From positions 1 to 33,975 of the forward strand of contig JACCRS010000111.1 in the NCBI GenBank assembly GCA_013813435.1: 33,975 nt of DNA, given 5' to 3'. Of this stretch, positions 18,332-26,690 are shown piece after piece. The stretch comes from Gemmatimonadales bacterium. Its GTDB lineage: Bacteria; Gemmatimonadota; Gemmatimonadetes; Gemmatimonadales; GWC2-71-9. Each line of letters begins with the position of its first letter. Positions within the stretch are counted from its first letter, which is position 1. The notes under the pieces were generated by a model that saw only the letters and a program-made list of their open reading frames with translations, had not been told where the DNA came from and made no database searches. Position numbers and translations under genes: made by a program.

Positions 18332-19130
18332 GCGGCTCTCTCGCCGGCTCAGTGAAAAGTTCTGGTGGATAGACTACAGAGACGAAGTAAAGTCCCTGCG
18401 GCGGTGCGGGGGCGCTGGTGGTTCCGTTGTCCTGGCGCTCGAGAAGGGCAGCCATGTCACTGAGAGGACGCCGGCCCAGGCCTATGTCGGTCATCGTTCC
18501 CACCAGCATTCGGACCATGCGCTGGAGGAACCTGTCGGCTTCTACCTGAAAGCTCACGCCCCGGCCATCCGGCCGGCGTTCCCAATCAGCCTGCATTATG
18601 CCGCAGCGATAATGCGGCTTGTCGACCTTGGCGGCAAAGGCGCGGAAGTCGTGCTCGCCACGTATGACCTGCGCCGCGGCCTGCAGCAGCTCGAGTTCGA
18701 GCGGCCTGCCCAGCGCCCACTCGAACGGACTTCGAAAGGGAGACCCCGAGGCCCCATCAAGACCGATGTCGTAGCGGTATCGCCGTGATAGTGCCGACTT
18801 CCGCGCATGAAAGCCCGACTGCGCCGGGTGCACGGCGGCCACCCAGCAATCCCTCGGGAGGAGGGCGTTAAGTGCGCGGTGCAGGGCGGAATCGGTCCAG
18901 TTGGCGGGTGCAGTGAAGCTGACGCCTTGCCCAATTGCGTGCACTCCGGCATCGGTTCGCCCGGCCGCGTGGGCTATCGTGCGGCGCGCGAAGAGGCGCT
19001 CCAGAACGCGCTCGACTTCAGCCTGAACCGAGCGCCCGGCGGGTTGGCGTTGCCAACCAACGAAGCCGGTGCCGTTGTACTGTAGGGTGGCGAGGAAGGT
19101 CCGGCTCACGTCGGAATCTAGTGGTTCCAT
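18309..19130 (-). CDS. truA: tRNA pseudouridine(38-40) synthase
   Basis: 273 residues. TruA converts uridines 38-40 of the tRNA anticodon arm to pseudouridine. The catalytic Asp60 lies in AAGRTDAGVHAIGQ, the TruA signature. FLATLQYNGTGFVGWQRQ is the usual start, and later ALNALLPRDCWV and FLQRMVRMLVGTM are family segments. The ATG at 19130 has GAGGT just upstream. It is the first gene of the minus-strand series and diverges from trpD; its last 23 bp overlap the start of htrA. The C-terminal tail is a little longer than usual. Confidence 0.96.
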   Translation of the reverse strand: MEPLDSDVSRTFLATLQYNGTGFVGWQRQPAGRSVQAEVERVLERLFARRTIAHAAGRTDAGVHAIGQGVSFTAPANWTDSALHRALNALLPRDCWVAAVHPAQSGFHARKSALSRRYRYDIGLDGASGSPFRSPFEWALGRPLELELLQAAAQVIRGEHDFRAFAAKVDKPHYRCGIMQADWERRPDGRGVSFQVEADRFLQRMVRMLVGTMTDIGLGRRPLSDMAALLERQDNGTTSAPAPPQGLYFVSVVYPPELFTEPAREPHAAVQPA

Positions 19131-19157
19131 GCACCTCGGGGCAAGCTACGCAAATCC

Positions 19158-19173
19158 TTGTCACGATTGACAA
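19158..19173. promoter_or_regulatory. Palindromic candidate operator between truA and trpD
   Basis: TTGTCACGATTGACAA is a perfect inverted repeat of six bases per arm (TTGTCA and TGACAA) around a 4-bp centre. It covers the -35 element of the trpD promoter and lies 28 bp upstream of the truA start, so a bound protein could affect both directions. The regulator is not known; no match to the classical TrpR operator is seen. Confidence 0.45.
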
Positions 19174-19196
19174 AAGCAGCTTCGGGCGAGTACAAT
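19167..19196 (+). promoter_or_regulatory. Near-consensus sigma70 promoter for the trp operon
   Basis: TTGACA (19167-19172) and TACAAT (19191-19196) are separated by 18 bp. This is a perfect -35 and a five-of-six -10 box, unusually strong for a high-GC genome. Transcription would begin near 19203, giving an untranslated leader of about 30 nt before the trpD start. The leader is too short for a trp attenuator or T-box. Confidence 0.7.
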
Positions 19197-19233
19197 TTTT
19201 TCCCCCAGACACGTACCCATTGTCCCGGCTTCG

Positions 19234-20283
19234 GTGCCCGTGACCCACGACGCCGCGCTGCGGTTTGCTATCCAGCAGCTATCCCAGGGCGCGCCGCTCA
19301 CTCGTGAGGGTAGCGCGGCGGCTTTTGGAGTGGTTATGCGGGGAGAAGCGACCCCGGTTCAGATCGCGGCACTTCTCATGGGACTTCGATCCAAGGGGGA
19401 GACGCCCGACGAGGTTGCGGGAGCGGCCCTGGCGTTGCGTTGCGCAATGCTCCGGCTCGACACCGAGGATCCGCACCTCCTCGTAGACACCTGCGGCACC
19501 GGTGGCGGACGGGTAGGGACGCTCAACATCTCCACCGCCGCCGCGTTCGTCGTTGCAGGGGCTGGAGTGCCGGTAGCCAAACACGGCAACCGAAGCTACA
19601 CCTCACGTTCAGGGTCGGCAGATGTTCTGGAAGCGCTCGGCATCGATATCGATCTAGCTCCCGACGCTGCCCGGGACGCTCTGGAGTCCACGAAACTGAC
19701 GTTTCTGTTTGCACCCGCATACCACCCGGCCATGCGCCACATGGGTCCGGTGAGGAAAGAGCTTGGCGTTCACACCATCATGAATCTCCTCGGGCCGCTG
19801 GCCAATCCGGCCGGAGTGGTGCGCCAGGTCGTGGGTGTCTCGGAGGCGGCTCGGGGGAAGGTGGTGGCGGAAACGCTGGCCATGCTGGGAACCAGGCACG
19901 CGCTGGTTCTCCATGCCGCCGTGGGAATGGATGAGATCAGCCCTTCGGGGCCAACGCTGGTGTGGGAAGTGAGAGATGAACGGGTGAGCACCTGGGAGCT
20001 GGAGCCGGCCACATTCGGGCTTGAGAGCGGAAATTTGGAAGATCTGGCTGGCGGTGAGCCAGCCGAAAACGCAGTTCGAATCGAGCGGCTGTTTGCCGGC
20101 CAAGGGAGCAGAGTGGTTCGATGCGCAGTGCTGCTGAACGCCGCCGCGGCACTGTTCGTCTCGGCCAACGGCTGGCAGATGGACGAAGCGGTAGAACGGG
20201 CTGCCAATGCCCTTGATAGCGGAGCCGCGGCGGGCGTCCTGGAGCGATTACGGCTGACAGCGAGGCGAAAAATACGCAGTTAA
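19234..20283 (+). CDS. trpD: Anthranilate phosphoribosyltransferase
   Basis: 349 residues. TrpD transfers phosphoribose from PRPP to anthranilate, the second step of tryptophan synthesis. Motifs: DTCGTGGG (PRPP glycine loop, about 85-92), TLNISTAAAFV, and KHGNRSYTSRSGSADVLEALG (116 onward). GTG codons at 19234 and 19240 are both possible starts; neither has a clear Shine-Dalgarno, and the first is used. The stop codon is in TTAA, which also encodes the stop of convergent lexA, leaving no space for a terminator. trpE and trpG are not in the window. Confidence 0.96.
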   Translation: MPVTHDAALRFAIQQLSQGAPLTREGSAAAFGVVMRGEATPVQIAALLMGLRSKGETPDEVAGAALALRCAMLRLDTEDPHLLVDTCGTGGGRVGTLNISTAAAFVVAGAGVPVAKHGNRSYTSRSGSADVLEALGIDIDLAPDAARDALESTKLTFLFAPAYHPAMRHMGPVRKELGVHTIMNLLGPLANPAGVVRQVVGVSEAARGKVVAETLAMLGTRHALVLHAAVGMDEISPSGPTLVWEVRDERVSTWELEPATFGLESGNLEDLAGGEPAENAVRIERLFAGQGSRVVRCAVLLNAAAALFVSANGWQMDEAVERAANALDSGAAAGVLERLRLTARRKIRS

Positions 20284-20888
20284 TATTTGCGTATGACCCC
20301 GACCACAACGCCCTGGATCAGCACATCGTGCTCCTGGAAGCGCATAGGTTGCATGGTTGGATTGGCCGGCTGGAGCCGGATCCACCCACCCGCCTCGCGG
20401 TAGAACTTCTTGACTGTGGCCTCGTTGCCGTTGACGAGGGCGATTACCATCTCCCCATTCTCGGCGGTTTGTTTGCCGTGAACGACGACGATATCGCCGT
20501 CTACGATGTGCTCGTCGACCATGGAGGTGCCCTGCACCTTGAGGGCATAGTTTGGCCCCCTCCGGGGCAGCATCTGATCGGGGACCGAGATGGTTTCCTG
20601 GTGCATGAGCGACTCGATCGGGGTACCGGCAGCTACTCTACCCAGTAGGGGAATTTCGGTGGCGGCAGACGTGCCGCGTGGGGGCATCACCTCTATCGAT
20701 CTGCTCTCGTTGTAGGAGCGCCGTATGTAGCCCTTGCGCTCGAGATTGGTCAGATGCTCGTGCACCGTGGCCAGCGACTGAAACCCAAAGTGCTCGGCGA
20801 TTTCCTCAAAGCTGGGTGCGTAGCGCTGCTGGTTGATATGGCCTTGCAGGTAGCTGAGTATCTCGCTTTGGCGCTTGGTCAACGGCAT
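20280..20888 (-). CDS. lexA: LexA-type SOS repressor
   Basis: 202 residues. LexA represses DNA-damage genes and self-cleaves when RecA filaments form. The N-terminal winged helix-turn-helix is at about 27-58 (SFEEIAEHFGFQSLATVHEHL). The C-terminal peptidase has the cleavage bond Ala87-Gly88 (RVAAGTP), catalytic Ser122 (GTSMVDEHIVDGD) and Lys160 (EATVKKF). The recognition helix (FGFQSLATVHEHL) differs from the GLASSSTVHGHL type of better known LexA proteins, so its operator may differ. ATG at 20888 with GAGGA about 6 nt upstream. The gene lies antisense inside the trp operon, sharing a TTAA stop site with trpD and diverging from trpC over 75 bp. Confidence 0.95.
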   Translation of the reverse strand: MPLTKRQSEILSYLQGHINQQRYAPSFEEIAEHFGFQSLATVHEHLTNLERKGYIRRSYNESRSIEVMPPRGTSAATEIPLLGRVAAGTPIESLMHQETISVPDQMLPRRGPNYALKVQGTSMVDEHIVDGDIVVVHGKQTAENGEMVIALVNGNEATVKKFYREAGGWIRLQPANPTMQPMRFQEHDVLIQGVVVGVIRKY

Positions 20889-20917
20889 CAGAGTTCCTCA
20901 CGGCGGCGTGTAAGACC

Positions 20918-20932
20918 GAATAGAGCCCGAAC
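20918..20932. promoter_or_regulatory. Candidate LexA box (imperfect GAAC-N7-GAAC direct repeat)
   Basis: GAAT-AGAGCCC-GAAC (GTTC-N7-ATTC on the lexA strand) lies 30 bp upstream of the lexA start. It differs by one base from the GTTC-N7-GTTC direct repeat known for alphaproteobacterial LexA. More GAAT copies follow at about 20935 and 20943. Autoregulation would be normal for lexA, but assignment of this exact site is speculative. Confidence 0.3.
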
Positions 20933-20963
20933 CAGAATACCCGAATACCGGCCGAAGGACAAG

Positions 20964-21749
20964 ATGCAGGTGACGCTCGATCAAATCCTGAGGTCCACCA
21001 GGGGAGGTCTCGAGGATCTGCGCACCCGGCGCGCCACCCTGGAGCTGGAGGCTGCCTCTGTTCGGGAGCCGCCGTCTTTGGTAAACGCGCTGCGGACGGA
21101 TGTCGTGGCAGTGATCGCGGAGGTGAAACGCCGCTCGCCATCAGCCGGAGCGATTCGGGAGGACCTGGATCCCGCCGAGCGGGCGGCCCTATATGCTGAG
21201 CACGGCGCGGCCGCGATTTCGGTTCTGACTGATGCGGTTTATTTCGGCGGATCCGTCGATGATCTGCGGTTGGCTGCCGTACGGTCACCGGTTCCCGTAC
21301 TGCGCAAGGATTTCATCCTGGACGAAGTTCAGATCCTGGAAGCGCGTGCTGCGGGAGCCGCGGCAGTCCTTCTTATCGTCCGGGCTCTTGGGGACCGTCT
21401 CAAGTCACTGCTCAGCTATACCGAGAGTCTGGGTCTGGCTGCTCTCGTTGAGGTTCATAACGAGAACGAGTTGGGAACCGCGTTGGATGCGGGGGGTTCG
21501 GTCATCGGAGTGAACAGCCGGGATCTGGATACGTTCAGGATCGACATCGAGGCGGCGTTGCGTATCGTGGCCCGCGTCCCCCCCCAGTGCATAGCCGTTG
21601 CTGAGAGCGGCATGGCTCATCGAGCGGATGTCATACGAGCCTCGGAAGCCGGCGCCGATGCGATCTTGATCGGAGCGGCGCTTTCCGCGGCAGCGTCCCC
21701 CGCCAGTCTGCTGGATGAGTTGACTGGGGTGACCCGACGTGCTCGCTAA
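20964..21749 (+). CDS. trpC: Indole-3-glycerol phosphate synthase
   Basis: 261 residues of a TIM-barrel enzyme that closes CdRP to indole-3-glycerol phosphate. The start chosen is ATG 20964 (MQVTLDQILRSTRG), which has GAAGGA about 6 nt upstream. The longer open frame to 20754 runs backward through lexA. Motifs: catalytic Lys55 in IAEVKRRSPS, VLRKDFILDE, EVHNENEL, GVNSRDLDTF and VAESGMAH, all in expected order. It overlaps trpF by 11 bp. Expression depends either on trpD read-through across lexA or on a promoter within or near the 5' end of lexA; no good promoter was seen in the 75-bp gap. Confidence 0.96.
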   Translation: MQVTLDQILRSTRGGLEDLRTRRATLELEAASVREPPSLVNALRTDVVAVIAEVKRRSPSAGAIREDLDPAERAALYAEHGAAAISVLTDAVYFGGSVDDLRLAAVRSPVPVLRKDFILDEVQILEARAAGAAAVLLIVRALGDRLKSLLSYTESLGLAALVEVHNENELGTALDAGGSVIGVNSRDLDTFRIDIEAALRIVARVPPQCIAVAESGMAHRADVIRASEAGADAILIGAALSAAASPASLLDELTGVTRRAR

Positions 21750-22383
21750 GATCAAGTTCTGTGGCATCGTGCAGGGCCGTGATGCGGCCTTTGCTGCCCA
21801 CGCTGGAGCAGCGTATCTGGGCGTTGTTTTTGCCGGTGGTCCCAGAACCGTTACCGAGGACGGTGCCCGTGAAGTGGTCGCTGCTGCCGCAGGGGTTCCC
21901 GTCCTGGGAGTTTTTGCGGACCAGTCGCCTGATGAGATCCTGCGGATAGCTGCTGTTTGTGGGTTGGGCGGGGCACAGCTGCACGGGCCTTATACGCCGG
22001 CCGACGCCGCACGGCTGAAGACCGAGGGGCTGGAGGTCTGGCGGGTAGCGCGCATCGCCGCTTCTTCGGATCTGGACACAGTCGAGAAGACCGATTTCGA
22101 GTCTGATGCGGTGCTGGTAGAACCCCAAGTACCTCACCTCCCCGGCGGCGCCGGGGTTCCTCTGGATCTGGCTCTGGCCTTCGAAGCGCGGCGCCGGCTC
22201 GCAGGGCATCGAATGGTGCTGGCTGGAGGTCTCCGACCCGACAACGTGGGAGCGGCGGTGTCCCAGGTGCGGCCGGAGATAGTCGATGTGAGCTCAGGCG
22301 TAGAAACCAGTCCGGGAACCAAGGACCCTCACCAGATCATTCGCTTTGTGGAGGCGGTGTTTGCCCATAGCTCAGTCACCTGA
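21739..22383 (+). CDS. trpF: Phosphoribosylanthranilate isomerase
   Basis: 214 residues. TrpF isomerises PRA to CdRP. The GTG start at 21739 overlaps trpC by 11 bp. The general base Cys8 is present in KFCGIV (usual form KICGIT). Family segments [22 protein letters not shown] and VDVSSGVE are all in place. The general acid is normally an Asp in a LLDT-like strand; here the aligned strand reads VLVEP with Glu128, and the following glycine motif is GGAG rather than GGTG. The context (trpC before, trpB after) supports the assignment despite these changes. Confidence 0.92.
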   Translation: MLAKIKFCGIVQGRDAAFAAHAGAAYLGVVFAGGPRTVTEDGAREVVAAAAGVPVLGVFADQSPDEILRIAAVCGLGGAQLHGPYTPADAARLKTEGLEVWRVARIAASSDLDTVEKTDFESDAVLVEPQVPHLPGGAGVPLDLALAFEARRRLAGHRMVLAGGLRPDNVGAAVSQVRPEIVDVSSGVETSPGTKDPHQIIRFVEAVFAHSSVT

Positions 22384-23563
22384 TCAGGCCGAGCTGGGCC
22401 GGTTTGGCCCCTACGGTGGCAGGTATGTGCCGGAGACTCTCGTTGCCGCACTCGATGATCTCGCAGCGCTGTACGACACCGCCAGAGAGGATCCCACGTT
22501 CTGGTCGGAGCTCGAGCATCTGTTGGTGGAGTTCGTCGGCCGCCCCTCGCCCTTGTCGGAAGCTCCCCGTTTCAGCGAGTTGGTGGGCGCTCGCGTCGTC
22601 CTCAAGCGTGAAGACTTGAACCATACCGGTGCCCACAAGATCAACAACACCGTCGGCCAGGCTCTGCTGGCGCTGCGGATGGGAAAACGCAGAATCATCG
22701 CTGAGACCGGCGCGGGACAGCATGGAGTGGCCACGGCAACGGTGTGCGCGCGCTTCGGGCTCGAGTGTGTGGTCTACATGGGCGCCGAGGACCTCCGCCG
22801 GCAGCGTCTGAACGCCTACCGCATGGAGCTCCTCGGGGCCACGGTGATCCCGGTCGAGTCGGGCACCCGTACTCTCAAGGACGCCACGAACGAAGCGCTG
22901 CGGGATTGGGTGACGAACGTACCCAGCACTCATTACATCATCGGGTCGGTGGTGGGCCCCGACCCATTTCCGCGAATGGTCCGTGACTTCCAGGCGGTGA
23001 TCGGTCGCGAAGCGCGGGAGCAGATGCTCGCGCGCTACGGCGGGTTGCCCCATACCGTGGTGGCGTGCGTGGGGGGTGGTTCGAACGCCATGGGAATCTT
23101 CAGCGGCTTTCTGAACGATCCCGGGGTGCGCCTGGTGGGAGTCGAAGCCGCCGGTGAGGGACTTGCCAGCGGTCATCACAGCGCCACGCTCACGGCCGGC
23201 ACCCCCGGCGTCCTGCACGGGAGTCTGAGCTACCTGCTTCAGAATGCAGACGGGCAGGTAGCGCCCGCGCATTCTATATCGGCCGGTCTGGACTACCCCG
23301 GCGTGGGGCCGGAGCACAGCCAGCTGCGAGACTCCGGCCGCGTGATCTATTCGACGGCCACCGATGCCGAGGCGATCGAGGCGTTCCAGGCGCTGTGCCG
23401 GCTCGAAGGCATCATACCGGCACTGGAGACCGCTCATGCCTTTGCCTGGGTGCGGCGGTCCGCGGGCCGGTGGGTGGGGAGCGATACTGTCCTGGTTTGC
23501 CTCAGCGGGAGAGGCGACAAGGACGTGGCTCACGTAGCGGATCTGTTGGGGAATCCAGCGTGA
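22361..23563 (+). CDS. trpB: Tryptophan synthase beta chain
   Basis: 400 residues. TrpB is PLP-dependent and joins indole with serine. The PLP Lys93 is in [10 protein letters not shown], the catalytic Glu in AETGAGQHG, and the phosphate-binding GGGSNAMG is intact. It starts at TTG 22361, because GGAGG (22350-22354) lies exactly 6 nt upstream and the product then begins just before the conserved [13 protein letters not shown]. An in-frame TTG at 22346 is less likely. It overlaps trpF by 23 bp and the next gene by 4 bp (GTGA). Unusually, trpA does not follow directly: two other genes lie between them. Confidence 0.96.
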   Translation: MPIAQSPDQAELGRFGPYGGRYVPETLVAALDDLAALYDTAREDPTFWSELEHLLVEFVGRPSPLSEAPRFSELVGARVVLKREDLNHTGAHKINNTVGQALLALRMGKRRIIAETGAGQHGVATATVCARFGLECVVYMGAEDLRRQRLNAYRMELLGATVIPVESGTRTLKDATNEALRDWVTNVPSTHYIIGSVVGPDPFPRMVRDFQAVIGREAREQMLARYGGLPHTVVACVGGGSNAMGIFSGFLNDPGVRLVGVEAAGEGLASGHHSATLTAGTPGVLHGSLSYLLQNADGQVAPAHSISAGLDYPGVGPEHSQLRDSGRVIYSTATDAEAIEAFQALCRLEGIIPALETAHAFAWVRRSAGRWVGSDTVLVCLSGRGDKDVAHVADLLGNPA

Positions 23564-25242
23564 CTACCGATCCGACCTCAACCCAGCTTCTGCCGGCGTC
23601 CCAGGTCTCGGAGCTGATCCAGATCATGGCCAAGGCGCTCCGCGCCTTTCAGATGTACCTGCCGAACAATCCGATCTATCAGCGAGCCATCCAGAATCTC
23701 CGCGCGGCATTCCGTCCGATCTGGGCGGCTACGGACGAGCTGGTGCTCAACGTGAGTGAGACGGAGCTGATCTGGGAGGATCAGGTGGTGTATCGCCAGA
23801 TCAACAAGAGCGACAGCATCGCATGGACTCTGTTCAAGGACGGTATGCGCGCGCTCACCCTCTACAAGGGCGCCGAGGAACTCGAGCTCCACCGCTTCCT
23901 GGAGACCATCAACAAGGCACGATTTCTCGCGGCCGACGCGGGAGACGACCTCCTGACCCTCCTGTGGGCACTCGAGTTTGAATGCATCAAGTATCGCTTC
24001 ATCGACTTTTTCGCCGAAGGCGGCGGAGAGCTGCCGGGACCTTCGGGCACCGCGGGCGGAACCGCCACGGCGGAGGAGCGCAAGGCGCTCGTAGCCGAAG
24101 AGGCTCCTCCCCGGCCCAAAGGCGTGGTGGATCTCGATGAGGTCGATTCAACGCTGTACTTCCTCGACGAACAGGAGATCACCTACCTGGCCGGTGAGCT
24201 GGAAGGAGAGTACAAGCGGGACGTTCGGGGAATCGCGCTCAATGTGCTGTTCGACCTGATGGAAACCCAGCCCGAGGGCGGTGTACGCGATGAGGTCCTG
24301 GGAGTGCTCGAGCAGCTCTTCCCCAATCTTCTCACCAGCCGGGACTTTCGCAGCGCTGCCGCGGTTCTCCGCGAGTCCAAGCTCCTGAAGGACCGGGCGG
24401 CGAATCTCCGCCTGGAGCAGATCCAGCGGTTGGACGGCTTTGTGGTGCGGCTGAGCGAGGGGGCTATTCTGGGTCAGTTGCTGCAATCGCTGGACGAGGC
24501 GAGCGGCCTGGGTCTGGATCCGCATGCCGGGGAAGTGCTGCGCGAGCTCCGCTCCACGTCTCTCGAGCCACTCGTCAGCTGGCTGCCGAATCTCTCCTCC
24601 GATCCTCTCCGGAAGCTGTTGGAAGGCGTTGTCGACAAGCTGGCCAGCAGCAATACCGCCGAAGTGCAACGGCTGCTTCGGATACCCGACTCGGAGGCGT
24701 TGCCCGGCATTGTCGCCATGTGCGGGCGGCTGCAACTGCACCATGCGGTGCCGGCCTTCACCGAAGTCATGGCTCACTCCGACCCCGCTGTCCGGCTGGC
24801 CGCGGTACAAACCCTCGGGGTGCTCGGCACCCCGGGCGCTATGACCCTTCTGGAGCATGCCATCGAGGACGCCGACCGGCAGATCCGGATCGCCGCGGTG
24901 CGTGCCGTCGGCACCCGGGGGTACAAGGGCGCGCTCCGCCGGGTAGAAGGCGTGGTGCTCGGCAAGACGGTCAAAGATATGGACCTGACGGAAAAAATGG
25001 CCTTCTTCGAAGCGTACGGCTCCATCGCGGGAGCGAACGGCCTGAAAGTGCTCAGCGCAATTCTGCTGCAGCGCGGCCTGCTCAAGATGAAAGAGCCGCC
25101 GGAAACCCGCGCCTGCGCCGCCGTGGCGTTGGGCCGCATCAAAACAGCCGAAGCTCGCGAGCTTCTCCAGCGCGCCGCGGATGACAAGGAGCTGGTAGTA
25201 CGCAACGCCGTGAATCGGGCGTTGAGAGGTGCCACGGCATGA
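23560..25242 (+). CDS. HEAT-repeat protein of unknown function
   Basis: 560 residues from a GTG at 23560 that overlaps the trpB stop (GTGA), with GGGGA upstream. Not recognised as a named family. An N-terminal domain (about 15-155) begins with a helix and [13 protein letters not shown], then a strand-rich [17 protein letters not shown] segment. Next is a low-complexity Gly/Ala/Pro linker (about 153-190), then a long helical region. HEAT-like repeats are clearest at 395-460 ([37 protein letters not shown]) and 515-556. No enzyme motif, signal peptide or membrane segment is seen, so a cytoplasmic scaffold is likely. Its N-terminal domain resembles that of the next gene product, which overlaps it by 4 bp, suggesting partner proteins. 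Confidence 0.85.
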   Translation: MTTDPTSTQLLPASQVSELIQIMAKALRAFQMYLPNNPIYQRAIQNLRAAFRPIWAATDELVLNVSETELIWEDQVVYRQINKSDSIAWTLFKDGMRALTLYKGAEELELHRFLETINKARFLAADAGDDLLTLLWALEFECIKYRFIDFFAEGGGELPGPSGTAGGTATAEERKALVAEEAPPRPKGVVDLDEVDSTLYFLDEQEITYLAGELEGEYKRDVRGIALNVLFDLMETQPEGGVRDEVLGVLEQLFPNLLTSRDFRSAAAVLRESKLLKDRAANLRLEQIQRLDGFVVRLSEGAILGQLLQSLDEASGLGLDPHAGEVLRELRSTSLEPLVSWLPNLSSDPLRKLLEGVVDKLASSNTAEVQRLLRIPDSEALPGIVAMCGRLQLHHAVPAFTEVMAHSDPAVRLAAVQTLGVLGTPGAMTLLEHAIEDADRQIRIAAVRAVGTRGYKGALRRVEGVVLGKTVKDMDLTEKMAFFEAYGSIAGANGLKVLSAILLQRGLLKMKEPPETRACAAVALGRIKTAEARELLQRAADDKELVVRNAVNRALRGATA

Positions 25243-26690
25243 GCCAGCCGCCGATCACCGAGGCGGAAAGCGCGCCAGAAGGACAGCTGCGCCAGGGGGG
25301 GCGTTCCCTTCTGCTGGCCCTGTACACCGTTCTCCGCAGCCTCAAGATGTACCCGGTTGAAAACGCTACGGTTCAGAAAGCCCTCGATGACCTCGATGTC
25401 TCCGCCCGCACCCTGCTCAAGTCGGAGGTCGAGCTGGAGATCCGCATGGCGGGCGACTTTCTCTTCGTCAACGCCACCCGGCTTCGGGTCGAGCTCGACA
25501 ACTACGCCTCGTTCAGCCACATCCTGGCGATGCTGCGCGCATTCGACATTGGCGTGCTGCACGTCAGGTCGGGCATGGAACGGCGGGAGTGGCAGATCTT
25601 CCTGAGCCTGCTGCTCAGCCTGAGTCAACAGGGTGAGCCGGAAGAACGCCTGGAGGAGCTTCAGGATCGCCTCGAGGCCGCCAAGGTGACTCACCTGGAG
25701 CTTGAGCGGGCTCAGGCGGAAGGGGGAAGCTCGCAGGAGTCCCGGCATCAGGCCAAGCGGGTCTACGCCGAAAGTGTGGCCGTCACCCGGGATGTGGTCG
25801 CCGGCGTCCGGCTCGGCCGCGGTCCCCGGCTCAAACGGGTAAAGCGAGCGGTGCAGCTCGTGGTCGACCAGGTCCTCAACAACGAAATGTCCATGGTGGG
25901 CATGACCACCGTGAGGGATTACGACGAATACACATTCACCCACTCGGTGAATGTCTGCGTATTCTCGGTGGCACTGGGTAAGAAGCTGGGATTCTCCAAG
26001 CTGCAGCTCTACGAGCTGGGGATGACCGCGCTGCTGCACGACGTAGGCAAGGCACGAGTCCCGGCCGAGATCCTGAACAAGGTCGGCGGCCTGGAAGACC
26101 GCGAGTGGAAGTTCATTCAGCAGCATCCGTGGATGGGCGCTCTCACGCTGTTCGGCATGCGGGCTTACGAGGAGATCCCCTACCGCTCCATCCTGGTGGC
26201 GCACGAGCACCACATGAAGGTGGATCTTACCGGGTACCCGAAAGCGATCCGGCCCCGAACCCTGGGCATCTTCTCTCGCATCGTGGCGGTGGCGGATGGG
26301 TTCGATGCCGCCACGACCCGTCGAGTCTACAACACCACGGCCATCGAGCCGGACCAGGTGCTCAAGGAGATGTGGGACAACCCCAAGCGCGGCTACGACC
26401 GGGTGGTTGTCAAAGCCCTTATCAACCTGATCGGTGTCTACCCGGTGGGTACCTGCGTCATTCTCGACACCCTCGAAGTTGGCGTTGTGGCGGCGCCGAA
26501 TCCGGACGGGCAGCAGCTCAGCCGGCCGCTGGTGCGCATCGCGGTCGATGTCGATGGCGCTACCGTGCCGCTGCCGGGCAACCAGGTGAGCCTCACCGAG
26601 AAGGACGAGAGCGGCGCGTTCAAGCGCTCGATCGTGAAAGTGACCAACCCTGCCCGGTTCGGACTGACTCCTGGCGACTATTTTGTCTGA
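25239..26690 (+). CDS. HD-GYP domain phosphodiesterase-like protein
   Basis: 483 residues. The N-terminal domain (about 20-130) resembles that of the preceding HEAT protein (LRSLKMYPVENATVQKAL). A coiled-coil-like linker follows at 133-165, then an HD-GYP domain at about 225-400. Metal-site residues are present: His235, His267-Asp268 with Lys271 (LLHDVGK), His296, the HEHH region at 322-325 and Asp353 (VADGFDA). The GYP loop reads DLTGYP rather than DGTGYP. Known for the family: hydrolysis of cyclic di-GMP or related dinucleotides; the substrate here is untested. A beta-rich tail ends the protein. It overlaps the HEAT gene by 4 bp and trpA by 8 bp. No membrane segment is seen. Confidence 0.92.
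   Translation: MSQPPITEAESAPEGQLRQGGRSLLLALYTVLRSLKMYPVENATVQKALDDLDVSARTLLKSEVELEIRMAGDFLFVNATRLRVELDNYASFSHILAMLRAFDIGVLHVRSGMERREWQIFLSLLLSLSQQGEPEERLEELQDRLEAAKVTHLELERAQAEGGSSQESRHQAKRVYAESVAVTRDVVAGVRLGRGPRLKRVKRAVQLVVDQVLNNEMSMVGMTTVRDYDEYTFTHSVNVCVFSVALGKKLGFSKLQLYELGMTALLHDVGKARVPAEILNKVGGLEDREWKFIQQHPWMGALTLFGMRAYEEIPYRSILVAHEHHMKVDLTGYPKAIRPRTLGIFSRIVAVADGFDAATTRRVYNTTAIEPDQVLKEMWDNPKRGYDRVVVKALINLIGVYPVGTCVILDTLEVGVVAAPNPDGQQLSRPLVRIAVDVDGATVPLPGNQVSLTEKDESGAFKRSIVKVTNPARFGLTPGDYFV

Noticed and set aside
19197-19233. trp attenuator, leader peptide or T-box upstream of trpD
   Set aside because: The leader from the predicted start site is about 30 nt, with no Trp codons and no stem-loop pair.
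22376-23533. 385-codon open frame on the minus strand
   Set aside because: Exactly opposite trpB, with low-complexity basic composition and no family motif.
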